Shown in pieces: positions 32,506-40,579 of a stretch of DNA of 43,718 nucleotides. The DNA comes from Gammaproteobacteria bacterium (GTDB lineage Bacteria > Pseudomonadota > Gammaproteobacteria > SZUA-140), in NCBI GenBank assembly GCA_026982565.1, contig JALSGV010000174.1, forward strand, positions 1 to 43,718, in the 5' to 3' direction. The number at the start of each line of letters is the position of its first letter. The first letter of the stretch is position 1. A program made the position numbers and the translations under genes. The notes under the pieces are model-generated. The model saw only the letters and a program-made list of their open reading frames with translations. It was not told the origin of the DNA and searched no databases.

Positions 32506-34152
32506 TTATTCGTTCACGACCCAGTTGTTGACCACCTGGGCCACGCGCTTGGGATCCTGGGCAGCCAGGGACTTGGCGGCATTGAGGTTGGTCTCGTAGG
32601 CATCTCCCCCGCTGGCCAGTTGGGGCGCGCCCTGCTGCGGGCCACTCAAGGTCAATTGATCGTTGCTCAGCTCACCTCCATCCGCAGCGGCATAACCGGC
32701 CGGCAGAGCGGCCTGAGGCAGGGCCTTGCCCTTGGCCGCCAGTTCACGCATCACCGGCCTGAGCACGCCGAAGATCAGGAAGCCTATGAGCCCGATCACC
32801 AGCGCCTGCCTGGCGATGTTCCAGATACCTTCGCTCTCCAGGAAAGAGGGCTCAGGCAATTCCTCTACGGGCTCGGGAACGCTGAACGAGCTGTTGATGA
32901 CGCTGACGGTGTCCCCCCGCTCGCCGTCGAAGCCGATGGCATCCTTCACCAGGGTGGTCAGGCGGCCGATCTCCTCATCCGTCAAGGGTGTCTTTACGGG
33001 CTCCCCGTCCTCATTGAGGGTGACCTTGTCATCCACCACGACGGCAACGGAAAGGCGCTTGATGGCTGCGCCGCCGGCGCGGATATGACTGATGGTCCTG
33101 TCCAGTTCATAGTTTCTGGTCACCTGCCTGCTGCTGCTCTCCGGCGTGGTCTCATTATCGGCAGCGCCCGCGTCTTCCCCCGGCAATGCATTTTCTGCCG
33201 CCGGTTGATTGGACAGGCTGCCTGGAATCCCGGCCCCCCTTATGGGCGTACTGGTCTTTTCCTCTGAGGTCTGTTCACTGCGCACCGCGGCGATTTCGGG
33301 ATCATAGCTCTCCCGGGTCGTCTCGGTCACGGTAAAATCGATATTGGCGCTCACCTGCGCCTGCACGGCGCCCGCTCCCATGATAGGCGTGAGGATATCC
33401 TCGATACGCGATATATAGTAATCCTCCACCTGCTTGCGGTGAGCGAACTGCGTCGCATTGATGCGCATGCCACCCGACGCATCGGGAGACGTCAACAGGC
33501 GCCCCTTCTGATCGATGATGGAGACCTGCTCCACTTCCATGTCGGGCACGCTCGCCGCCACCATGTGGCCGATGGCGGCAACCTGCTCCTCATTCAGGGA
33601 GCGGCCCGCATAGAGATCCACCGTAACCGAGGCCGTCGGTTTCTTGCGCACGCGCACGAAGGCGCTGCGCTTGGGAATGGCCAGATGCACCCTGGCGCTG
33701 CGCACGCTGTTGATAGAGGAAATGGTGCGCGCCAGTTCGCCTTCCAGGGCGCGCTGGTAACGGGCCTTCTCCATGAATTGACTGACGCCGAATCCCTGGT
33801 TCTTGTCCAGCAGCTCGAAGCCGGCGCCAACACCCTTGGGCAGGCCCTGCCCCGCCAGCTTCAGGCGCGCATCGTGCACGTCCTTCTGAGGCACCATGAT
33901 GGAGGTGGCGTCACTGGACAACTTGTACTTGATCCCCGCCTGTTGCAATGCCTGGGAGACGGCGTTGGCATCCTGCTCACTGAGGTTGCTGTAGAGCAGA
34001 CGGTAATCGGGTGTCTGTGACCACATGGCGACCCCGATGCCGATGGCGATACTGGCGGCCAGCCCCACCAGCAAACCGATCTGACGCAACCAGGAAAGAT
34101 TCTGGAACCCCTTGGACTGCAGCGCGATCTCTTCCGCTTTCACCATTGCCAT
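32506..34152 (-). CDS. fliF: Flagellar MS-ring protein FliF
   Basis: The 548-residue protein has transmembrane helices near 24-46 and about 435-458. Between them is a periplasmic YscJ/FliF ring domain (L-Y-S-N-L-S-E-Q-D-A, F-G-V-S-Q-F-M-E-K-A-R-Y-Q-R-A-L-E-G-E-L-A-R-T) and a FliF C-domain. The extreme C-terminus (about 520-548, K-R-V-A-Q-V-V-N-N-W-V) binds FliG. GAAGGG precedes ATG 34152. The fliF-fliG gap is 31 bases. Confidence 0.97.
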   Translation of the reverse strand: MAMVKAEEIALQSKGFQNLSWLRQIGLLVGLAASIAIGIGVAMWSQTPDYRLLYSNLSEQDANAVSQALQQAGIKYKLSSDATSIMVPQKDVHDARLKLAGQGLPKGVGAGFELLDKNQGFGVSQFMEKARYQRALEGELARTISSINSVRSARVHLAIPKRSAFVRVRKKPTASVTVDLYAGRSLNEEQVAAIGHMVAASVPDMEVEQVSIIDQKGRLLTSPDASGGMRINATQFAHRKQVEDYYISRIEDILTPIMGAGAVQAQVSANIDFTVTETTRESYDPEIAAVRSEQTSEEKTSTPIRGAGIPGSLSNQPAAENALPGEDAGAADNETTPESSSRQVTRNYELDRTISHIRAGGAAIKRLSVAVVVDDKVTLNEDGEPVKTPLTDEEIGRLTTLVKDAIGFDGERGDTVSVINSSFSVPEPVEELPEPSFLESEGIWNIARQALVIGLIGFLIFGVLRPVMRELAAKGKALPQAALPAGYAAADGGELSNDQLTLSGPQQGAPQLASGGDAYETNLNAAKSLAAQDPKRVAQVVNNWVVNE

Positions 34153-34208
34153 GTTCTTTTCCCTTCACTATGCTGCCACATGAAAAATCCCCCAATATTA
34201 CTGCCTGG

Positions 34209-34532
34209 CTAAATCGCCATCTTCATGACATCCTGATAGGCGGAAATCAGGCGGTTGCGCACATTGAGCATCAACTGGAATTCCACGCCGGCCTTCTGCG
34301 AGGCCACCATGACCTGGGCAATATCCACGTTGGGATCACCCAGCTCAAAGGCCTTCTTGAGGGATTTTGACGCCTGTCCCGTCTCATTGACGTGATCCAC
34401 GGCATTTTTCAGCAAACTGGAAAAATCCACGTCGCCCTTGGCCTCATCCGGCCGCTTGAGTTGCACGCCCTGCGCCAGCTCGGCGGTGGAGCGCAACTGT
34501 GAAAGTAGCTGACTGACACCGATATCACTCAT
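34209..34532 (-). CDS. fliE: Flagellar hook-basal body protein FliE
   Basis: The 107-residue protein has the FliE C-terminal domain (D-V-D-F-S-S-L-L-K-N-A-V, L-G-D-P-N-V-D-I-A-Q-V-M-V-A-S-Q-K-A-G-V-E-F-Q and V-R-N-R-L-I-S-A-Y-Q-D-V-M-K-M). It joins the MS ring to the rod. AGGAGAAAGG precedes ATG 34532. A sigma-54 promoter was expected in the 65 bases upstream, but no convincing match was seen. Confidence 0.96.
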   Translation of the reverse strand: MSDIGVSQLLSQLRSTAELAQGVQLKRPDEAKGDVDFSSLLKNAVDHVNETGQASKSLKKAFELGDPNVDIAQVMVASQKAGVEFQLMLNVRNRLISAYQDVMKMAI

Positions 34533-34597
34533 TGCCTTTCTCCTGACTGTTAATCACTGCACCTCGTTTCATCATGATATTGCCCGGCATGGGCGTT

Positions 34598-35956
34598 CTA
34601 CCGCCCCGGCACGGCAATACCCTCCTCACGCATGCGCGCTATTTTGTACCTCAAAGTGCGCTGGCTGATGCCGAGTTTCTCAGCCGCGCTCTTTCTCACG
34701 CCTCCCGCCGCCTTGAGGGCCTCGAGGATGACATGCTGTTCATGGGTGCGCAGATCCTCGCCCAGCCTTTCCGGGGGCGCGGTTTCGCGCGCCATTTCCT
34801 GGGCAGGCGGATCAGCGTCGCCAGGCCGATACCCGTCCGCTTCGAAGCGGATGTCATCCGTTCCGATGACATGCCCCGCGCGCAGGATCAGGCTGCGCTT
34901 GATCACATTCTCCAGTTCGCGGATATTGCCAGGCCAGGCGTAATGCAGAAGCTTGCGCCTGGCGTCCTCCGACAACTGCGGCACGCCCCGCCCTGAATCA
35001 TGAACGTTCAGCGCCAGCAGCCTCTCCGCCAGCGGCAGAATGTCGCCCCTGCGTTCACGCAAGGGGGGCAAATGCAGGGGGAACACATTGAGGCGGTAGA
35101 ACAGATCCTCGCGAAAACGCTTCTCCTGGACCTCCTTCTTCAATTCCCTGTTGGATGTCGCCAGGATGCGCACATCCAGTTCGATGGTCTTGCGCCCGCC
35201 CAGACGCTCCACTTCCCGCTCCTGAAGCACGCGCAGCAGCTTGGCCTGCAACCCCAGGTCCATTTCAGAAATCTCATCCAGCAACAGGGTGCCGCCCTGG
35301 GCCTGCTCGAACTTGCCGGGACAGGCCTGGTAGGCGCCCGTAAAGGCCCCCTTCTCATAGCCAAACAGTGTCGCCTCGAGCATATTCTCGGGAATGGCGG
35401 CGCAGTTGATGGCGACGAATGGACCGTTGGCGCGCCTTGAATGAACATGCAAATAACGGGCTAAAACCTCCTTGCCGGTGCCGCTCTCGCCGGTGATCAT
35501 GACGGTCGCGCCGGAATCGGAAACCCGCCTTGCCAGCGCTGCGATGTTGCGCGTCGCCTCGTCGGCAATGACCATCTCGCCGCCATCCGCGTCCTCCCTG
35601 ATGTAGCGCTCCACCATGTTGACGAGAATCTCCGCCTCGAAGGGCTTGACCAGATAATCGACCGCACCGCTCTGCATGGCCTCGACGGCCTTCTGAATGG
35701 AGCCATAGGCGGTCATGAGCAGCACCGGGATCTCCGGGTTCTTCTTGCGGATCTTCTCGAGCAGGGCGTGGCCGTCCATGGGCTTCATCTGGACGTCGCT
35801 GATCACCATGGCGATCTCCTCCCTGGACAGGACATCCAGGGCCTCGCTGCCGTTCCCCGCCATCTCCACCGTATAGCCGGCCAGATCCAGGGTGTCGCAC
35901 AGCGCGGCCCGCAGGGTTGGTTCGTCCTCTACAACTAGCACACTTGATTGACTCAT
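34598..35956 (-). CDS. fleR: Sigma-54-dependent response regulator FleR/FlrC
   Basis: The 452-residue NtrC-type regulator has a receiver (1-120, phospho-acceptor Asp54 in SDVQMKPMDG, Lys104), an AAA+ domain with Walker A GESGTGKE (156-163) and the sigma-54-contacting GAFTGA (203-208), and a C-terminal Fis-type HTH (about 415-445, A-A-E-K-L-G-I-S-Q-R-T-L-R-Y-K). It would be phosphorylated by FleS and activate middle flagellar genes. GGAG precedes ATG 35956. It follows fleS by 55 bases. Confidence 0.96.
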   Translation of the reverse strand: MSQSSVLVVEDEPTLRAALCDTLDLAGYTVEMAGNGSEALDVLSREEIAMVISDVQMKPMDGHALLEKIRKKNPEIPVLLMTAYGSIQKAVEAMQSGAVDYLVKPFEAEILVNMVERYIREDADGGEMVIADEATRNIAALARRVSDSGATVMITGESGTGKEVLARYLHVHSRRANGPFVAINCAAIPENMLEATLFGYEKGAFTGAYQACPGKFEQAQGGTLLLDEISEMDLGLQAKLLRVLQEREVERLGGRKTIELDVRILATSNRELKKEVQEKRFREDLFYRLNVFPLHLPPLRERRGDILPLAERLLALNVHDSGRGVPQLSEDARRKLLHYAWPGNIRELENVIKRSLILRAGHVIGTDDIRFEADGYRPGDADPPAQEMARETAPPERLGEDLRTHEQHVILEALKAAGGVRKSAAEKLGISQRTLRYKIARMREEGIAVPGR

Positions 35957-36011
35957 AGGGTCCCGCTCCTCACTTTGGATGTTTTTATTGCCTGTTTCCG
36001 CAGGGGACGGT

Positions 36012-37199
36012 TCAGTCCGCCCGGTGCACTGGCAGTTCGATACCGATGGTCGTCCCCTTGGGCTGTGAGCCCAGCCACACGGCCCCGTTGTGCGCGGCGA
36101 TGATGGCCCTCACCACGGCCAGGCCCAGCCCCGTACCCTGGGTCTTGGTGGTGTAGAAGGGCTCGAAAACATGTTCCCGTATTTCTTCAGGGATGCCCGG
36201 CCCGTTATCCCTGAGAATGAATCTCAGCGTTTCCCTGCCTGTCTTCCCATCGCAGGGGGCGATTCCCAACTCCAGCTTCCCCCGCGTGGCCTCCCCCCCG
36301 CCCGGCTCTCCGGCGATGGCCTGAATGGCATTGACCATCAGGTTCTGCAGTACGCTCAACAGGGCGTCATGACTGCCATAGACGCATCGCCCATCACTGT
36401 CGTCCTGTACGGTGAGTTCACAGCCACTGGCGCTCAACTGCGGCTTCAGTACGAGTTCCAGGTCCCTGGCCAGCTTCGATGCGGAAACGATTTCATTGCC
36501 CATCTGTCCACCCTTGGCGAATTGCAGCATGCCGCTGACCATGCCTTCCAGATGATCGAGGCAGGCGCGGATCTTCTCCACGCAATGTTCGCGCGCCGCG
36601 TCGTCCATGCGGTTCATGCGCAGATGCGAGAGATAGAGCAGGCTGGAAGCGATAGGCGTCCTGATCTGATGAGCCAGCGACGCCACCATCTCGCCCATGG
36701 TGACCAGGCGTTGATGACGGCTCAATAGGGCCTGCATGGCGCAGGATGCGGTCACGTCGCGGAACAGCAGGACCTGTCCCGGAATCCTGCCCAGCGGGCT
36801 GGTGGAAATATCCACCAGGCGGCCATTCTGGAGTTGCAGGGCGTCATGCTGGGCGCTCTCGGTGAAGGCGCGCACAGTGACGTCGCGCCACAGCTCGCCC
36901 AACAGCGGGGAGCCGAGATACTCCAGGGCCAGGCCGTTGCACAACTGAATGCGTCCATCCCCGTCCAGAACGACGACACCGCCCGGCAGGACATCCAGGA
37001 CCATTTCATGAAAATGATTGACCGGGGCCCGCTCCATCCCGGCGGATTGACGGGCGTTCCCATTGGCCAGGCGGCGCGTCAGCAGGCTGACGCGCTCTTC
37101 CAGTTGCTGGTAGCTGGCCGACAGGTTCTCGGAAACCTGGTTGAATTGATCGAATGCCTGAGTCAGCTCAAGGGCGTGTTGGGTGCTACTGTGACTCAT
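36012..37199 (-). CDS. fleS: Sensor histidine kinase FleS/FlrB
   Basis: The 395-residue kinase has no transmembrane helix. A short N-terminal coiled coil precedes a PAS domain (about 62-155, V-L-P-G-G-V-V-V-L-D), a dimerisation domain with phospho-acceptor His177 (LAHQIRTPIASSL) and an HATPase domain with DNGPGIPEE, FEPFYTTKTQGTGLGL. It is the cytoplasmic partner of FleR. A sigma-54-type site lies 65 bases upstream. Confidence 0.95.
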   Translation of the reverse strand: MSHSSTQHALELTQAFDQFNQVSENLSASYQQLEERVSLLTRRLANGNARQSAGMERAPVNHFHEMVLDVLPGGVVVLDGDGRIQLCNGLALEYLGSPLLGELWRDVTVRAFTESAQHDALQLQNGRLVDISTSPLGRIPGQVLLFRDVTASCAMQALLSRHQRLVTMGEMVASLAHQIRTPIASSLLYLSHLRMNRMDDAAREHCVEKIRACLDHLEGMVSGMLQFAKGGQMGNEIVSASKLARDLELVLKPQLSASGCELTVQDDSDGRCVYGSHDALLSVLQNLMVNAIQAIAGEPGGGEATRGKLELGIAPCDGKTGRETLRFILRDNGPGIPEEIREHVFEPFYTTKTQGTGLGLAVVRAIIAAHNGAVWLGSQPKGTTIGIELPVHRAD

Positions 37200-37263
37200 G
37201 TGGAATCATGCCTCATGTATAAAAAACCGTTGCGAGTGCTCTTTTCACTCTCCACGGTATGAG

Positions 37264-37278
37264 GCAATTTCCATGCCG
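37264..37278 (-). promoter_or_regulatory. Sigma-54-type promoter of fleSR
   Basis: On the minus strand CGGCAT-5-TTGC keeps the essential GG and GC at sigma-54 spacing, differing from the consensus at the first and last base of the -24 box. It lies in the fleQ-fleS gap, 65 bases before fleS. FleQ (FlrA) is known to activate fleSR (flrBC) with sigma-54 in Pseudomonas and Vibrio. Confidence 0.55.
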
Positions 37279-37338
37279 GGGCGGACAACCCCTTGTGTTT
37301 CAATCAGTTGAAAACGACGCCAGACAGGGCCGTCAAAC

Positions 37339-38754
37339 TTACGTCACTTCATCCGCCTTCTGTATGCCATATTTGCGCAGCTTTTCCACCAAGGTCGTGC
37401 GGCGCAGGTGCAGGCGGTTGGCGGCATGGGCCACCACCCCCTCGGCATCTTCCAGCGCCTGCTTGATGAGGCTGCATTCGAGGTTGCTGAGATGCTCTTT
37501 CAAGTCGATGCCGTTGCGGGGAATGCGCGTGACCTCCGGCTCATCGATCCTGATCATGGTGTAATCGGGCACCGCGGCTTCCTCGCTGCCGGGGTCCACC
37601 TGATATTTCTCGGGGAGGTCGCGCATATCCACCACGCCGTAGGGATGCATGATGACCAGGCGCTCGATGACGTTGGCCAGCTCGCGCACATTGCCCGCCC
37701 AATGATACTGGCTGAGGGCCATGACGGCGGACTGTGTCAGGCTGACAGAGCCGCGGTTCTCGTGCTGCAGGCGCTTGATGATCTCCTTGATGAGCAGGGG
37801 GATGTCCTCCGCGCGCTCGCGCAGGGGCGGCATTTCAATGGGGAAGACATTCAGGCGGTAAAACAGATCCTCGCGGAAAGCGCCCTCTTCGATGGCCTTT
37901 TCGAGATTGCGGTGGGTCGCCGCGATGATTCTCACATCGGCGTTGAGGGTCTTGTTGCTGCCGACGCGCTCGAAGGTGCGCTCCTGGAGCACCCGCAGCA
38001 ATTTGACCTGCATCTGCATGTCCATGTCGCCAATCTCGTCGAGGAACAGCGTGCCGCCTTCAGCCATTTCGAAACGGCCCTGCCGGGCGCTGATGGCCCC
38101 CGTGAAGGCGCCCTTCTCGTGCCCGAACAACTCGCTTTCCAGCAGCTCGGAGGGAATGGCGCCGCAGTTCAGGGGCACGAAAGGCCTGTTGCGGCGGGGG
38201 GAGTGATAATGGATGTTGCGCGCCACCACTTCCTTGCCCGTGCCGGACTCGCCGAGTATGAGCACCGTGGCATCGGAGTCCGCCACCTTCTCGATCATGC
38301 GCCGCACCTGCTGAATGCCACGGCTGTTGCCCACCAGACTGCGGAACAGCTCGGGCGAATGCCCGCCCTGCGCCTGGGCCTTGCCCTGCGAGGCGCAATA
38401 GACCTCGGCCTGCTGCAGGGTGCTGGTGAGATCCTGGTACTTGAGGGGGTATTCGATTGTCGCAAGGACTTGCGAGGAAATCTCCTTGCTGAGCCTGGAG
38501 CGGGACTTGACGTCCTTCAGCATGAGTATGGGCGCCTGCGGCGCCCACTCCCGCAGCGCGGACAATCTTTCCGGCGCCTCCCGGACGGCGGACTCGGCGA
38601 TGATGATGGCTTTGAGCTGGTCCGGGGAAAGGAGTGCGTTGTGCCAGTCATCAGGCCCGGCCATGTGGATGTTCTCATAGTCCACGAACTCCAGTATGGC
38701 CTTGATACATGAACATTTCTGTATGTCAGAATCAATGACGATTATGGCATCCAT
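37339..38754 (-). CDS. fleQ: Flagellar master regulator FleQ/FlrA
   Basis: The 471-residue sigma-54 activator has an N-terminal FleQ domain (1-120) that resembles a receiver but has A-E-S where the phospho-Asp would be, so it is probably not phosphorylated. The AAA+ domain has Walker A GESGTGKE (168-175) and GAFTGA (215-220); a Fis-type HTH lies at the C-terminus. LFRS (136-139) and Arg179-Asn180 correspond to residues that bind c-di-GMP in Pseudomonas FleQ. It heads the flagellar hierarchy. AAGGGGGG precedes ATG 38754. Confidence 0.96.
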   Translation of the reverse strand: MDAIIVIDSDIQKCSCIKAILEFVDYENIHMAGPDDWHNALLSPDQLKAIIIAESAVREAPERLSALREWAPQAPILMLKDVKSRSRLSKEISSQVLATIEYPLKYQDLTSTLQQAEVYCASQGKAQAQGGHSPELFRSLVGNSRGIQQVRRMIEKVADSDATVLILGESGTGKEVVARNIHYHSPRRNRPFVPLNCGAIPSELLESELFGHEKGAFTGAISARQGRFEMAEGGTLFLDEIGDMDMQMQVKLLRVLQERTFERVGSNKTLNADVRIIAATHRNLEKAIEEGAFREDLFYRLNVFPIEMPPLRERAEDIPLLIKEIIKRLQHENRGSVSLTQSAVMALSQYHWAGNVRELANVIERLVIMHPYGVVDMRDLPEKYQVDPGSEEAAVPDYTMIRIDEPEVTRIPRNGIDLKEHLSNLECSLIKQALEDAEGVVAHAANRLHLRRTTLVEKLRKYGIQKADEVT

Positions 38755-38792
38755 TCATCCCCCCTTCGTGCAGCCGGTCAGGTGTTCCCCAA

Positions 38793-38821
38793 AGGCTAAC
38801 GCTTTAAGAGTATCAAGTCAA
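38793..38821 (-). promoter_or_regulatory. Possible sigma-70-type promoter of fleQ
   Basis: On the minus strand TTGACT (38821-38816) and TAGCCT (38798-38793) are 17 bases apart. The -35 is good but the -10 is weak. It lies about 40 bases upstream of fleQ and would fit a housekeeping promoter for the master regulator. Confidence 0.35.
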
Positions 38822-38841
38822 AATAACGTCACCCCATCCAT

Positions 38842-38881
38842 GTCGCAGCACTTATTATTGTTTTCATTAAGTTTTTGCGAC
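38842..38881. repeat. Inverted repeat between the PilZ-like gene and fleQ
   Basis: GTCGCA (38842-38847) and TGCGAC (38876-38881) are perfect arms, with a second pair ACTTA/TAAGT nested inside. The region is AT-rich. It could be a weak terminator after the PilZ-like gene or a regulatory structure upstream of fleQ; the sequence does not decide. Confidence 0.4.
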
Positions 38882-38926
38882 TTGGGTAAGTCTATATGAA
38901 TTATTACGAAAACTGAATATGAATTT

Positions 38927-39514
38927 TCAGGACCCCTGCGCAGACTGGTGGCCGCGCACATGGGCAATCCGCCTGCGGTGATGGCGGAATATCATCTTCT
39001 CCAAGGCATGGGTAACAGCGTCACTGCCCTGCTCAAACTCGACGACGATACGCGCCGCGCCCCCCTGGTCCTGGGCGTCCACCTGGCGGACACGCCCCGG
39101 AAACACGAGGGGGCTGGGGTATTTCTTGTTGATGAAGATTTCCAGCAGCAGGCGCTCCCCGACGGCGGGCGCATTCTCGGAGCGCCACTCGATAGCGCCG
39201 GGACTCAGACGCACAGGAACCGCGCCGGGCAAGTCGGCGTGGCGGGCCAGCAATTGCCCCACCATTTCCAGCAGCAGATTGATTTTGTGTTCAACGCGCA
39301 GCAGTTCTTGGCGGTGAGGTTCATGCTCGTCGTCAGCGCCATCGCCCTTGTACTCCTCCAGGGCGGCGATAAACGCCAGCATTTCCTCATTCCGCTGGTC
39401 GAGGCTGGCAAGTTGCGCGGCGGGAAGGGGGGCCTCGACAGGGCTCCAGCGCAATGGCACCTGGTCTTCGTAAACCAGGGCTTTACCCGTCGATGATATG
39501 AGATCTTCCGCCAT
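38927..39514 (-). CDS. PilZ-like domain protein
   Basis: The 195-residue protein has an N-terminal part with LRWSP, an acidic helical stretch (about 38-90) and a C-terminal PilZ-like beta-barrel (about 97-185) with V-R-L-S-P-G-A-I-E-W-R-S, P-G-R-V-R-Q-V-D and I-V-V-E-F-E. It ends in F-R-H-H-R-R-R. The second PilZ motif is only loosely kept (L-S-P-G-A-I for D/N-x-S-x-x-G), and no clear RxxxR precedes it. Similar proteins occur near fliT/fleQ in other gammaproteobacteria as far as I recall. A c-di-GMP role is possible but not shown. Confidence 0.7.
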   Translation of the reverse strand: MAEDLISSTGKALVYEDQVPLRWSPVEAPLPAAQLASLDQRNEEMLAFIAALEEYKGDGADDEHEPHRQELLRVEHKINLLLEMVGQLLARHADLPGAVPVRLSPGAIEWRSENAPAVGERLLLEIFINKKYPSPLVFPGRVRQVDAQDQGGAARIVVEFEQGSDAVTHALEKMIFRHHRRRIAHVRGHQSAQGS

Positions 39515-39564
39515 GGGCTGAAAGATACAGAATTCAGACTGTCAGCACAACGGCAAAGACCGCT

Positions 39565-39915
39565 TCAGAAAAAACGCCCGTCCTGCTGATGATCCTGATA
39601 GGCATGGCGGACGCGCCGCCCATGCCTGAGTCCGGCCAACTGCTCAGCACAAGACTTTTTCTCCGCCTCGCAGATCCTGATGATCTCCTGGTCCAGCTCG
39701 ATCACCTTCCTGATGGCGGACGCGCCGTATTCAGCCTCCTTTCCCAGGGGCGGTGTAGTAAACAATACCATAATCTCCTTGCGGCGCCGCGGCTCCAGGT
39801 CATGGAACCTGTCCCATGCCCCTTCCCTGCATGCCGCCAGCATTTCCCTGGTCATGACAACGATGCCATCCAGGCGCTCCTTGAATCGTCCCCTATCCAA
39901 CCGCCTGCCCTCCAT
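39565..39915 (-). CDS. fliT: FliT-like flagellar chaperone
   Basis: The 116-residue helical protein follows fliS, as fliT does elsewhere. The C-terminal part K-V-I-E-L-D-Q-E-I-I-R-I-C-E, then L-A-G-L-R-H-G-R-R-V-R-H-A-Y-Q resembles FliT-family proteins that chaperone FliD. ATG 39915 has no good ribosome site; TTG 39900 has GGAGGGCAGG upstream and may be the true start. The family call rests on context and a short pattern. Confidence 0.7.
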   Translation of the reverse strand: MEGRRLDRGRFKERLDGIVVMTREMLAACREGAWDRFHDLEPRRRKEIMVLFTTPPLGKEAEYGASAIRKVIELDQEIIRICEAEKKSCAEQLAGLRHGRRVRHAYQDHQQDGRFF

Positions 39916-39955
39916 TCTGAATATTCATGATCGCCATTGAAACAAAGAAAACTTA

Positions 39956-40390
39956 TCAAACAGCGCCCTGCTTCGCCCCGCTTTGCATCTTTTCCGCGGC
40001 ATCCGGGGGAATTGCGTCCCAGGCGCTCTTGATCTCGAGCATGAGCCTGATCACCTCATCGATCTTGTCCGCATCGTTCTTGATGTTGGCGGAGAGCAAC
40101 TGCCTGTTCATATAGTCGTACAGGTCATCCAGGTTACTGGCGATTTCACCGCCTTTGTTTTTGTCCAGACTGGCGCGCAGGCCGTCGATGATGGAAATGG
40201 CCCAGCCAATATGCTCGCACTTTTTCGCAATATCGCCTTGTTCCATGTACCCCTTGGCTGCAGCCGCCTTGTCAAGGACACCTTGCATGAGCATTTGTAT
40301 CAACTGGTGTGGACTGGCATCCATCACACCGCTTTGCACGCCGATGCGCTGATATGCGTTCACGCCACCTTGACCTTTCATGTAAGCCAT
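39956..40390 (-). CDS. fliS: Flagellin export chaperone FliS
   Basis: The 144-residue protein is a four-helix chaperone with A-Y-Q-R-I-G-V, S-P-H-Q-L-I-Q-M-L-M-Q-G and N-L-D-D-L-Y-D-Y-M-N-R-Q-L. It binds the flagellin C-terminus before export. GAGGAGGAGATT gives a strong ribosome site at ATG 40390. It lies between fliD and the fliT-like gene. Confidence 0.96.
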   Translation of the reverse strand: MAYMKGQGGVNAYQRIGVQSGVMDASPHQLIQMLMQGVLDKAAAAKGYMEQGDIAKKCEHIGWAISIIDGLRASLDKNKGGEIASNLDDLYDYMNRQLLSANIKNDADKIDEVIRLMLEIKSAWDAIPPDAAEKMQSGAKQGAV

Positions 40391-40538
40391 AATCTCCTCC
40401 TCAAACCATCTTGGGTGTTTTTCGTATATGAACCACGGAAATCCCTGTCGCGTCCACTTCCCCGGCTTTCGGGCGCCCCCCCGGTTAGCGCCCGATCCTC
40501 CCGCAATTAGCGGTTTGCAATTAGCAGGCCATACCAGA

Positions 40539-40554
40539 CCGGCATTTCTGCCGG
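40539..40554 (-). terminator. Hairpin between fliD and fliS
   Basis: CCGGCA-4-TGCCGG is a perfect 6-bp GC-rich stem with a 4-base loop, 25 bases past the fliD stop codon in a 189-base gap. No T-run follows on the minus strand, so it may only weaken or process the transcript. Confidence 0.4.
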
Positions 40555-40579
40555 AGCCTTGAAGGCGTGAAGCCCGGCC

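Noticed and set aside
34533..34597. Possible sigma-54 promoter before fliE
   Set aside because: Only a poor GG/GC pair was found, without the rest of the consensus.
37408..38712. Plus-strand open frame of 434 codons
   Set aside because: It is fully antisense to fleQ, a certain gene; such long antisense frames are common in GC-rich DNA.
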